DNA of 64,000 bases from NCBI GenBank assembly GCA_027605045.1, contig JAQFWX010000072.1, forward strand, positions 1-64,000, read 5' to 3'. How positions within the stretch are numbered: position 1 is the stretch's first letter; each line of letters begins with the position of its first letter. The notes beneath the pieces are model-generated. The model was not told where the DNA came from, made no database searches, and was given only the letters and a program-made list of their open reading frames with translations. Of this stretch, positions 35,301-47,000 are shown piece after piece. This DNA is from Phallus indusiatus (taxonomy: Eukaryota > Basidiomycota > Agaricomycetes > Phallales > Phallaceae). Both the position numbers and the translations under genes were made by a program.

Positions 35301-38300
35301 ACGATTTCAGACCTATTCTTACAGTTCCTATTTTTGGATTTTTACCTTGAATGGTCATGCCTAGTGTTCCAAAATATTAGTTACTGATTACAGTGAAGTC
35401 GGGGCTGATGTTGTTTGAGTTCATTTTGACCTGTCGAATCCTGAGATAATAGCCCGATTCAGATCCACAAAGTATAGATCTAGTAGATTAAACCTCAAAT
35501 GTGTGTTTGAACAATCTTTGGAGACACGGAATCGGAACGAGTCCGGCGGAAGACGTCACGTGCGCTAATACTCCAAGTCAGAATACCGACGCAAACGACT
35601 TCCTATATCCAATCCCCGCTTTCCGATGTATGATGCGGGAATCCAGCCCAGGTCCCTGCGCCTAAGTTTATACAATTTTCAGATCCGGAACAAACTATTT
35701 CGAGGAACAGAATGTGGGAAATAAATCAATCAACAAGTAATATTCATTTGAGATGGGTTTATCTTTACATGTAATCTCAACTGTGCGAGAAGAATGTCGT
35801 TACAGTATTAACTTTTGTTTCAATTTTAAAAGAAGAGGGGAGGATAAACTGTTCTATTTATTAGTAATGAAGAGATTCGTAAGATAAAATATACCTACCT
35901 CATACGGAATTCAGCGGTTCAGTGGTACTGGGTAATGAAAATCAGCGTATCAATATCTGAGGCACGCTGAGAATCTAACTGGAAAAATGTTTTTGAAATT
36001 GAAAAAACCACTATTACAGACTTCTGATAGGGTCTGTCTTCTACGGTGGCAGATCTTCGACATCGAATTTCCAAGCGGGCTTAGGCTTCGAGATCCTACA
36101 AAATTCTTCCTTTAATCAAAATCTTTTGGCGCGGTGTAATAATTCCGGGTTCGTTACACAGGGCTGTGCGGTTCGGATTCATTACGAAGTTTTGAGCGTA
36201 TAACGTTTGTAACTTTGAAAAGGAGAAACAAAAATCGGCACCCGTCCGGGTATGAATGTAAAATGAGATGACTCAATAGCACGTAAGCACTATGTCGGAA
36301 TGCAACATGCTTATAGTTTAAGTAGATCTCGAGGTGTGCGCACGCCTGTCAATGCACAAGTATGTATATGCAGCCTAGATTGCGATGATATTGCCATCAT
36401 AGCTACCTAAATGCTTTTTATTTCAATGTATATGATCTGCTCGTAAAAAAAACAGTCCCGCCGGTATGTAGATGGTGTCTCTTAAACGCTCCGGCGTTCC
36501 TTTCCGCCTACGGCTTCCGGTTATAGCTGTTCCCTAACACTCTCTACACACCGAATCATTAGTAGTCCTGACAAATTAGCCTCAATTTAACTTTTCTGAA
36601 ACGTAAGTATTATGCAAGTTAATGGCCTACGATCACTTTTAATGAAATCAGTATGGAAACGTGTTCAACCATTGCGACCCGGATCAACATGCTTGTTCAC
36701 TAATCCCATGGCTCCAATTTGGCACAGACCATATCAATCTTGGATTCGTTTTATCTTTGATAGCCTACTAGATAGCCAATTCACTGTCTCACAACCTGCG
36801 AGTACTAGTATGGCAAGTCAGCTGGGGTTAAATCAATCTTTGCTTTCCCCCGAGGTTGAACGTGAATCGCATCAAATCTATAAATACATTGAATTCATCG
36901 TGCATTTTGCACAATCATATCTCCTATTATCATCGAATATAAGCGCTAGTGGATAAAGCTTTGAGAGAGAAAACAGGCACTTGGGACGCGTCAATACGAG
37001 TTGGTATCGCCTAGATTGAAACATTCAAAAGGTGATAAAACAGGAATTCAAATGGTTAGGAAGAGATTTTGGGAAATTCCCTCCGCTTTGAGGCTAGCTC
37101 TTACGCAGGCAAATGCTTATCTACATTTAAAGTAAAGTAAGCCGGACAAAATTGGACCTGGTGTACTCACCATAAGCTTCGTATCGTAATGCAAGTAGCG
37201 TAATCTCATATGTAATAATCTAAATTTTGTTTTGAAACCCAATAAGTGTCAGGGTCTTGGTCACGCGAAAACCAACCCATAACCAAAGAAATGAGATGCA
37301 TCTGTCAGTGCAAGGACTATTCACGTAAACGGAATTTGAAAATTGGAATTACATAAAACCGACCCCGAAGCTGCTTAGAAATAAGGTATGCAAAGCTTTG
37401 CGAAAGAGGTGGAACCAAATGAAAGCCTATTCAATGTTATATGAAAGTTGTCAAAATATATCTGCCAAACTTAAGACCGCGAGGTCGGAAACATATTATT
37501 TATTCACCTGTCCACAAATCAGCAGAATGCATAATCCGACAGGGACGCATTCCAATGGAGTAATGTATCCGATCTCAAGTCGTGGTGTCCTAATTAAACG
37601 CAGTCTGATGAATCTATTATCGGAATCAAGCAAGCTGTCTTGTTCGTTGAGGTTATGGGTTATTCATAGTTGCAACGTCATGTGAAGATTCTCGTATCAG
37701 AATTCGATTGAGCGACTTATGGATGCCATCAATGACAGGTGACCAGTGACATGGACAGACCGACTTTAACAGAATACTTGACATTTATCAAACTCCAGCC
37801 CGGAGTAGATATTGAAGGTTGCGGGTGTGCCCACCGGTAAGAGGGGCAGAGCAACACGGCACAGTAACAAGACTCGCCCTAGATCTCGGATATACGTGAT
37901 TGGCTTACTCCGAAGTAAAATCAAGGTATAGCACCTGATGGCATTGCATCGATTTTTTTTTGCGATGAGGTTAGCAAACTAACCTTGATTTACACTTATC
38001 CTCCACGTTTTCTACAACAAACACGTGTAATGCGTCCGGATAATAGGCCCGAAAGACCGTTTTACCGGTTAGTGGCGAAAGTCGTAGGTGTGTGGTTTCC
38101 TCATATAGGTCAAGCAGAAGAACATATGTTTCTACTTGTAGGAAAGGACAGGAATCCTTGAACGCATATGGACAACGATAGAATCAAGGATGACTGATTC
38201 TGGCGTTTCATCTCCAGGAGAAGTATAGCCAATCATCGATCAAGAAATTTCACAAGCAAAATGAGCCTAAAATAATGGAAGCTGTCAATTTAGAACTGAT

Positions 38301-39166
38301 GAGACACGAAGTATTACGCGATTTTATGGAAACAAACAACGAATTATCCGAACTCACTTTGAAAGACAGCACGAAAATAGTGACTTGTATAAATAGCCAC
38401 TGTTCGATGATATAAAAAGGAGCAGGCAGCGTGACCACGCAGTGGGGCCGTAATATTCTAAACCGAAATTTGTAAAGAGAGAAGACTAGATTTTAGGAAT
38501 CCTCTTCCTAGACTAATGCCATCGTTCAAAAAGGGGCTTCTAAATGCTTTGAGTCCATATTTCGTCAAAGAACAACACCAGAACGTAAGCGAAGATATGC
38601 TCAGAAGACAGGCATGGTACAAAGGTGGCGTCCTATGACTGCGTAGCTCTCTTTTGGACGCCCATGCAAACAATGAGCCTTGTCGTGTTAACCGACCTGT
38701 TGCGTGTAAAGTTGAATATGTAGTGGCCAAATTATGCGAGATCACTGAAATTCGATAATATCGATTAATATCTCGAATGAATTGAAACAATTGTCGTGTT
38801 CTAAGAAAGTCAGAGGCTAGTCGTAAATTCGGGGATCTAAGCCGAAAACGCAAAAGACCATTGCGACGCGTTTGGGAAGGGAGGAAGAGGAAGAGACCCT
38901 TTACGGGCGCTTTCAAAATAACTTGGCGCACTCAGCCCAGCCTTCGGCTAGCTTCCACACTAATAGGTGCCGGTGATGAGGCAAAAATTGCGCGTACTAT
39001 TAACAGAAGATTGACAAAACAAAAAGGTATATTAATCTCTGATTGAGAAGAAAAGGGAACACTAAAAGATAAAGGTATCAAAGCATGAGAAATACACGAT
39101 CACGGCAGTCCATAATGGATATCAATATTACATGTTGCACGAGCGTAGTAGTTGGCAGTTTGTTGT
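32314..39166. other. gene-poor stretch
   Basis: Nearly 7 kb without a gene I can name. It includes a short direct repeat at 32717-32820 (listed) and several unassigned frames: plus 36612-36956 (114 codons), plus 37398-37685 (95 codons), and minus 38458-38931 (157 codons) overlapping a plus-strand Arg/Lys-rich frame at 38861-39046. None shows a family motif, and splice signals do not join them into a convincing gene. They could be worn transposon or gene remnants. Confidence 0.45.
32717..32820. repeat. short direct repeat, period about 60
   Basis: Two related units: GAACAGAAGCTACTGACAGT from 32731 and GAAAAGAACCTACTGACGGT from 32791, followed in each by GGCT-TGA. Origin unknown. Confidence 0.5.
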
Positions 39167-39685
39167 TCATGCACCGTGTCTTCCCAAACGACCGGCATCC
39201 TTACGAATGTTCTTCGCTTCGTTGTGTTTGGCTTGGGCCCTTTTGATGCTGTTATGGACACATGAGCAATCTGACACACGAGCCCGAAGAAAAGTTACTC
39301 ACTCTTGGAAGGCAGCCGCTTCCAAATCCTTCACATGTTGGCGAGCCTCTTTTACGGCGTTACGAGCCATATCCAAAACTCTGTCTGCTTCGCTTTCGGC
39401 ATGTTCAGCGTTAACAACCTTTTGACGGGCCGCCTTTATGGCAGGGTCGTTGGCCAAAGCATTCGAGAAAGCCGGATCAACCGAGTTGCTTCGGAATTTC
39501 GTTAACAAACTTCCGGATCGTCTGGATCCAGTGTCGGTGCGGTCGAGAGAATTACCAGAGGAATGCGACCCAACGCTGCCTGACCTGCGAGAGAATCGGG
39601 ACGCAGTATGACTGTTGGCTCCGGTGGAATGGAATTGCTGATCGTAGTCTTCAGATGAGTCGCGTTTATTTCCGAAGAAGGGCAT
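39167..39685 (-). CDS. small Ser/Arg-rich coiled-coil protein, function unknown
   Basis: Two exons: 39685 to about 39303, then after a GTGAGT...AACAG intron (about 39302-39244) the last exon to a stop at 39167-39169. The N-terminus is MPFFGNKRDSSEDYDQQFHS, followed by a low-complexity SRRSGSVGSHSSGNSLDR region that looks phosphorylated or disordered. The C-terminal half is a helix with heptad-like spacing (AARQKVVNAEHAESEADRV, MARNAVKEARQHVKDLEAA), continuing after the splice with KRAQAKHNEAKNIRKDAGRL. About 152 residues. The clean splice, regular helix and continuous frame argue for a real gene. I do not recognise the family. It is divergent from the first sugar-porter gene. Confidence 0.7.
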
Positions 39686-40749
39686 GTTTTTTGCGTTGAA
39701 TAGGTGATGAACTTGGGTAAGCGGTTACGGAAGAGAATTGAATGTGTTTTAGAACTCTAATGGTATCTTCTAAATCCAAGCACTTCTTTCTTTTTATAAC
39801 AAACCTTGGAGTGTGTGGAGATTCCAAACGTCATGCTCCCTTCACGCTACGCAAGTGCGGAGTCAAATATTATGTTTGGAGCGTTGTCGACCCTAATACT
39901 TACCTATGTACGTCCGTTGTTATTTTATAGGTGGATGAGATTTCATAGGTTTTGTGCAGTACGAAAAAACCACTGTTTATTACTGAAACATTACTCAAGT
40001 ATTACGTGTTCAACCTTCTCAACTGCTGCGGTAATACGCGTCTGCACTCAAGTGGATACTATTGTAGTTCATTCAGGAACAGTACCCGCTCCACTTCGGG
40101 GCCAGCGTGGAGCTTCTGGAGAACAAGATAGTCGATGTGCCGTATATAAATATAGCGCCCTCCGAACCGTGAACAAGAACAATACGTCTCTATGGGTCCT
40201 GAAACCTGTACGTATTCAATTCTCACGTTATGCTTCTATCGAGACCTTTGAGACCAAGTTGGAGCCGATATTGAGTTTTGAATCGAAGTGGCTCTTAGCC
40301 TAGCGGTGATGGCACATGTCCAAACGACAAATTCAAGTGTGAATTGATCAGAAATTATCTCCTTATGGAGCCTGAACCATCTGAAGAACCGTCTCACTTG
40401 GCCAATAGATATCAGCTCGAGGGCGTAGAAATGCGTACAGCACTACGTACGTATTGATAATTCACATTGTCGAAAATTGGGATTATTTGCCTACTTCCTC
40501 CTCAGCTGCTCTTTTTAGAAAAATTCTAAAGGAACATAAATACCTAGAAGCATCAAGCCATCCTGAGGTCCAAAGTACGAAGTTGCATTGCCAAAGCAAA
40601 TGGCTGGTTGAGCGCCTATCATCCATGACATCACTTCTAAAGCTGCAACCGGCGCTGGACAACTACATACAAGCTCCACATCGTATGATCCTTATTATTT
40701 ATACAGCGCATTCAATTTTTTCATTTGAAAGTCTCGCCATCTTTCAGCT
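39686..40749. promoter_or_regulatory. divergent intergenic region upstream of sugar porter 1
   Basis: No gene recognised. The part from about 40310 to 40745 aligns loosely with about 51300-51755 upstream of sugar porter 2: TCCTTATGG-GC--GAACCATCTGAAGAA and CTCACTTGGC against the same order there, then TTTATACAGC just before each start. The flank was therefore duplicated with the gene. Frames at 39806-40303 and 40454-40753 overlap it and are probably not genes. Confidence 0.5.
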
Positions 40750-43448
40750 ATGAATCTCAGCGATAACCGATTATCAGCAACAACGAGCTCCCCGACGACA
40801 AGTTTTAATGAGAAACCGAATTCGGCCGAAAAGCAAGAATACAGGGACGAGAAAGTAGAAATGCGTCAACTAATTAATCCAGCAGGCGAAAACGTAAATG
40901 CTCTTCTGGTCAATCCACTTTCTGGATTTACAGACGAAGAACTCGATGCTCAAGGCCGCGAGTTTGCCAAACGACATGAGCTTGGTTATCTAGAAGAAGA
41001 GTTTGCTAAAGGCGCGATCATTGCACGAGATCCTACCATTTTCGAGGAATTGCCCATGCTTTCTGCTGAAGACAAGAACACGCTCAGGATGGAGATCACG
41101 CACAAGTGGCGTCAACCGAAAGACCTTTACTTTTTAGTTATTGCTTGTTCTATGGCTGCTGCCGTGCAAGGAGTCAGTTGTTGTCTCTGACATCATGTAT
41201 GAATGAACCATGCGCTCACATTCATTTAGATGGACGAAGCCGTGATAAACGGCGCAAATTTGTTCTTCGCCCCCCAGTTCGGTATTCCACAAAACAGCAG
41301 CAAAAATCAATGGTTATTAGGCGTCGTTAACGCAGCTCCATACGTGAGTATGCATATCATCTTTTCAATTCGTGTTCTCATTTTTAAAAAGATGTGTTGC
41401 GCCTTACTCGGATGTTGGCTATCCGTTCCGTTGAACAACGCATTTGGCCGACGCACCACCATATTTCTTACTGCATTGATCAGCTTCCTGACTTGTGTTT
41501 GGCAAGGTGTTACAAACAGTTGGCCACACCTTTTTGTACGTTCTTTTGTCATATACAAAAACATCGTCATCTTATTTGTTCATAGGCCGCGAGATTTATC
41601 CTGGGACTTGGCATAGGTCCCAAATCGGCGACGGTGCCAATTGTAAGCAAATATAGCCGGTATTGAATAAAAACAAATTTATTTATCTGCATATGTTAGT
41701 ACGCTGCAGAATGCGCTCCGACGGCTATCCGAGGTGCACTAGTAATGATGTGGCAGATGTGGACGGCTTTTGGGATTATGGTTGGCTACGCAGCTGAGTA
41801 CGGCTACTTCCGTATCATCTTAGAAAAAGTTCACCCATATTTTGTTTTAGCTTGGCGTTCTTCAAAGTTCCAGATACCCATAATATTAAAGGCTTAAACT
41901 GGAGATTGATGTTGGGCAGCGTAAGTGACTCTTACAAATCATATACACATACTTATGGATAATGGAAGGCTGGTGTTCCTGCTATCATCGTTTGCATTCA
42001 AGTTTATTTCTGTCCCGAATCGGTAAGTTTACCATCTTAGATTCAGTGACGTCGCTAAAATCAGCCCGACAGCCCCGTTGGCTAATGTCCAAAGGACGCT
42101 ATGGAGCTGCTTTCAGGTCCCTAAGGCGCCTGAGAGGACACGACCTATTAGCCGCGAGAGACTTGTTTTGTAAGTATTTCACTAGCAAGATGCCAAAATA
42201 CTCAACACCATTCAGATATCCATACATTACTCCAAGTCGAAGAGGAAATCAGCAGGAATAGGAATTTGTTGAAAGAGATGATTAACATACCTCGGAACAG
42301 ACGAGCGACGATTGGTTCATTCATTGTAATGTTTATGCAACAATTTTGCGGGGTCAATGCTATCGCCTACTACTCCTCAACTATATTTCAGCAATCCGGA
42401 TTTAGCAATGTGCAAGCTCTTCTTTCGTCATTTGGTTTCGGATGTGGTACGTCTTGCGAATCATACATCCAAACTCTTCAAATTGAACCTATTTTTACAG
42501 TCAATTTTCTGTTTGCAATACCCGCAATTTACACTATTGATACTTTCGGAAGGAGAAATCTTTTGTTAACGACATTCCCTCTTATGGCCATATTCATGTT
42601 TTTGACGGGCTTCGCGTTCTTTATAAAAGATGTACAGGGTCGTGTTGCCTGTATTAATCTTTCATCCCTGTTTTGTTGAGTTGGCTCTAATCTAATCTAT
42701 TTCTAGTGGTATCGGTTGGCATCTATCTTTTCGGTGTCTGTTATTCACGTAGGTCATCGTTCTAACTACAATATACGTACTGCGAAAGGCTCACTCGTGA
42801 ACTAGCCGGAGAAGGTCCAGTTCCTTTTACGGTATGGGTTTCATCATATTCGCTTCTATCATTTAGTAACAACCCGATTCCTTCATCCAGTATTCTGCAG
42901 AAGCCTTTCCTCTATACATTCGTGCTACCGGGATGAGCTTTGCAACTGCAACTACATGGTTCTTGTACGTGCAAAATGACTTTGCCACGCTTTATTTCCA
43001 GACTCATATTGCTTCTCCAGTAACGCTGTTGTATCGTTGACTTTCCCTGCAATGCTCGGGGCTTTTACTCCTCAAGGAGCTTTTGCATTCTATGCGACAT
43101 GGAAGTATGTCTTTGTACCCCATTTGACCAGAATGTGCATTCTAATGTTGGTTTCAGCATCATCGGCTTTCTTCTCGTCCTCTTGTTCCTTCCTGAAACT
43201 AAAGGCTTGTCATTAGAGGAACTCGATCAAGGTAATCTCAATTCGTCATTTCCATTCTGGACTTCTCATAACTGATGATTGAATTAGTATTCTCTGTACC
43301 GACGAGGAAACATGCGACGTACCAGATGAAATGCCTAATGATTAATCTTCGTCGGTGGATTTTCCGGTCCGAAGTTCCACCTCCTAAACCCCTGTATAAC
43401 TTCGAGGGAATAGAGAAGACGTATGCCCAACCAGCTGGTGGGCACTGA
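40750..43448 (+). CDS. MFS sugar porter 1 (hexose/polyol transporter family)
   Basis: Twelve-helix plasma-membrane sugar transporter, TC 2.A.1.1, with a long cytosolic N-terminal tail (about 130 residues; [20 protein letters not shown]). After about thirteen short introns the motifs appear in order: [27 protein letters not shown] (loop 2-3 motif), [54 protein letters not shown] (helix 7), [31 protein letters not shown] and [12 protein letters not shown], ending in [16 protein letters not shown] and PAGGH. The exon joins at VAL-VSVG and YS-PGEG are in phase, so the gene looks intact. Substrate cannot be told from sequence; the motif set fits hexose, polyol or quinate-type porters. Partner of the near-identical-architecture gene at 51794-54526. 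Confidence 0.9.
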
Positions 43449-43830
43449 GTAAATTATGCATATTATTGTAATGTGGGAGCGATCTTTTGATTTCCAAATT
43501 TCCAGATCTTGAGCTGTAACCTTATTGAAATCTTAGTGTAACATTTATAATATTGACTTTGTCTCCGAGGATCTTTTGAAAGAACGTTATATCTTTATTG
43601 AAAGTTGCTTCCACCTCACCGGGGAACAGCATATAATCTGCTTAAGCTTTGACTCTTAATCGCACTCACGATCCTTTTAGTCTGTTTCGAGGGTGGCGTC
43701 TCTTTGTAAAATCTTAACCTACTCACGCCAGGGATATGGTATGTGATGAACCAGAAATAGCACTTGAGTACTTCTTTATCAATACCACCCTTGGTACAGA
43801 AAGAGGGTCCATCATGTGGTGGACATCGGG
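43449..43830. other. 3' flank of sugar porter 1
   Basis: No gene seen. Probably the 3' untranslated region and terminator of sugar porter 1, up to the LINE insertion site. Confidence 0.5.
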
Positions 43831-43845
43831 AATCTCTGCTAGATC
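43831..43845. repeat. target site duplication, left copy (complete LINE)
   Basis: AATCTCTGCTAGATC before the poly(T), identical to 51111-51125; the match can be extended by two T that are ambiguous with the tail. Confidence 0.93.
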
Positions 43846-44051
43846 TTTTTTTTTTTTTTTTTTTTTTTTATGGAGCTATAGTCGTTAAAGTATTTGGACC
43901 GAGTCCGGCATTTAAAGACAGCTTGAGGAATCACGCATGGTGACCTTGCATAAGTGTACATAATCCTAAATCCTAATTAATCCTAGACCTTTTTTGTGCT
44001 CACAGGGGAAAAATGCTTTTACGCACGCCTCTATTCGAGGCAGTGTGGGAC

Positions 44052-47000
44052 TCAGGGCGGGCGCCCACGTGTGATACCCACTAAAAAACCCCTGATGCTG
44101 TCTGGAGTGAGGTTCTTTATTTGGTCGTTGTGGAGGACTGGGCCCCATATGGCCTGGATTTTTTTCATGTTTTTTGATTTTTTTCCGTACTTCGGGCGGG
44201 TCGCTCTTATGTCGAAGTGGATCCTTTCAGCAAAGGTGTAAATCCAGGTATTTGTGAGTTCCCGGTTTGTGGGTATCTTTTCCGGGATTGACTCATTTTC
44301 TATTTTCCATTTGCACCGGATTTTCCAGTGCATAAAGGCTGTTTGTGTCATAAGTATAGTGTATAGGGATGATTTCCCAGCTATTACTTTCCCTGCTGGG
44401 CCTTTGAATTTCACGGTATGGCTTCCTAATATAGTGCCCATGTTTCTTTCCGGCCATTCATATCCGGCTTGTTCCCATAGTTTTCTGGATAAATCCCATA
44501 GTACTTTAAAATTGATTGCGGTGCACTCGGTGAGTATGTGTATCATTGATTCTGTTGTGTTGCAGCCTTGGCATATGCCGTTATGTTCTGCGTTTGGTAT
44601 GTGTTTCCAGAAGTCGCCGACTTTGTATGCGTTGTGTAGAGATTTCCACAGGAAGTGTTGCTCCTCCTTGCTTAGATTTTTATTTCTAATGGATTTCCAT
44701 AGGCGTTCGTTTGTTGGGATTTCGTTTGTGGTCAGCTCCAGATTGGATTTGACTATATCTAGCATGAGTTCTGTGTTTCGTCGTTCCGTGCGTGGTTTCT
44801 TTTTTATTATTGCTTGGTAGATGAGGGCTTGTGTCGCCGTGGCGAGTTTGAGGCCTCTTGTTTTATGTGAGTCTGGAACTTCTAAATTTAGTAGGTCGTT
44901 GTGGTTTTTATGTAGACCTTCATTTGCTAATCTGTCTGCCCCTTCGTTGCCTTCGACTCCTGTGTGTCCTTTTACTTTCCTGAAGGTTGTTATGGCATTT
45001 CGGGATTTGAGCCATGCCATTATTGTTTGCATGATTTGGCTATTGGCATTTCTTGTCCATCCTTCGTCCTCGTTTCTCTCGGCATGTTTTGTAATCTGAT
45101 CGATCGCATATTGTGAGTCTGTTCTGATTTCTAGGTCGATGTCTTTTGGGGTTATCTGAAGAAGTTTTAGGATGGCGATAAGTTCGCCTGCATTGTTCGT
45201 GTTGAAACTGGGAGGAAGTTTGATTGCCAGGTTATTTTGGTGGTTTGGTCCGAACCATATGCCTCCGGCCGCTATTGCGTTATCACAGCCATTGTTTATG
45301 CATGCCCCATCTGTGTACGCTATTGTTTTTTCTCTTTCGGGGGGAACGGGTTCTCTTATTAGGTGGGTGTTGGATGTTTCTGATCTTTTTGTTAGGATTC
45401 GGAATCCTTCATATATGGATTGGACTGTTGTGTTATGGCGGAACTGAATTTCCGGGTGCGGTTCGTCTTCATCTTCTTGTATTACCGCTATTGGTATTGG
45501 GTCGTTTGGTCTACTTCTTGGGTCCCATTTGGGCGGAAGGAGATTGAGTATGTGTGACATTGCTTTTCTGCATGTTGCAGGGCTCTTACATCCTATGTTT
45601 TTTAGTTCCTTGCATGTGTTGCATTTACATTTGTTAGTCTGGCGGTGGTTGTCTGGGTATTCGCGTGTCGTGAAGAGGTAGGCATCTCCAACTGTTTTGA
45701 TATGATGGTGCTGTCTTAGGCAGATTCTCGAGCCCATGTTCCACCCTATCATTTCTTCCTCCAGACCTACGTGATACCAGATCGGCATGGCCAATTTTGT
45801 TTCGTGGGACATTTCGGGGCCGTCAATGACTGTACCGTGTTTGTATGCGGTGAGGATCATTCTCTTAATATTTGGGGGGAGAGTGGAGTAGTGGTTTAGT
45901 TTGGGTTTCCACGTTTGGAGGAAAATATTCTCAGTGGATTCGGGTAGGTCGGTTCTTACTCCATTTCTTGCATTTATTTTGATGATGTTATCTGCAAAGA
46001 AGGCCCATGTCGGCCTTGATTCGTCTGTTTGGAGGTAAGATTTGAGTTTCATGAGCTCTATTGCGTCATTTCTGGCTTTAATATCCAGGCATTTTTTCCC
46101 TCCTTTCGAGAGGGGGAGGCTCATTGTATCGTTGTTTATATCGGAGCGTTTCCCATCCCAGAGGAAGTCTTTTATTAGTTTAGTTATTTGGTTGAGGATT
46201 TCTTGGGGCATCCCTTGGACTCTTGTTAAAAATTGGGTGCGTCCGCCAATTTCTACATTTATGATGAGTCGTTTTCCTTCTGATGTTAGGTGGCACTTTT
46301 TCCACTGGTTTAAATTATGGCGCATCGTCTCTAGGATAGGGGTCCAGATCGCCATTTGGTTGGTGCCGTTTCCAATATAACTGCCCAGTATTCGTATATG
46401 ATGGCCGTCTGGTATGATTGGGATGTTCTCTGGGATTGGTCGCTGGTTGGCGTTTATTTGCCTTGTTCTTACTACAGACTGTCTATATTCTTGTGTTCCT
46501 ATTGGGAGGACGTTTGTTTTTGATAAATTAAATTTAGCTCCGGAGGCTTTGCACCATCTTTGAAGTAGGGAGTTTAATTCGTGAAAGTCATCCATTGAGG
46601 AGAGGTATGTTGTAGTGTCGTCCGCGAAGAGAGAGGCAATCAGTCTGTTATTCTTTTCGGGGATGTCGAATCCATGGAGGGGGGAGTCTCTTAGCATTTG
46701 GGCTAAGGATTCTATAGCTGTATTGAACAGGAGGCATGAGAGGGGGTCGCCTTGTCTAACTCCTCTTGTTATTTTGATTGGTTTGCTTATCATGCCGTTT
46801 AGGATAACTACCGTCTCGGCTTCTTTATACAGGTTTTGTATTAGACTAATAAATTTGCGCGGGAAACCGAGGGCATTCAGGGACGCCCAGAAGAAGTCGT
46901 GTCGGATTTTGTCATACGCTTTCTCTTGATCTAAGCTTATTATTGCCCCATTAAGTTCTAAGGTTTCCGTGTAGTGTACCATTGTTTGGGCTAGGTCGGT

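Noticed and set aside
34750..37870. Possible repeat pair around 34760-34800 and 37830-37870 (GGTA-CCC-C-GGTAA, GGCAGA)
   Set aside because: Matches are short and broken; by eye I cannot separate this from chance.
38458..39046. Overlapping frames of 157 codons (minus) and 61 codons (plus) in an Arg/Lys- and Phe/Leu-rich region
   Set aside because: The compositions mirror each other on opposite strands, as expected of chance frames; neither has recognisable motifs.
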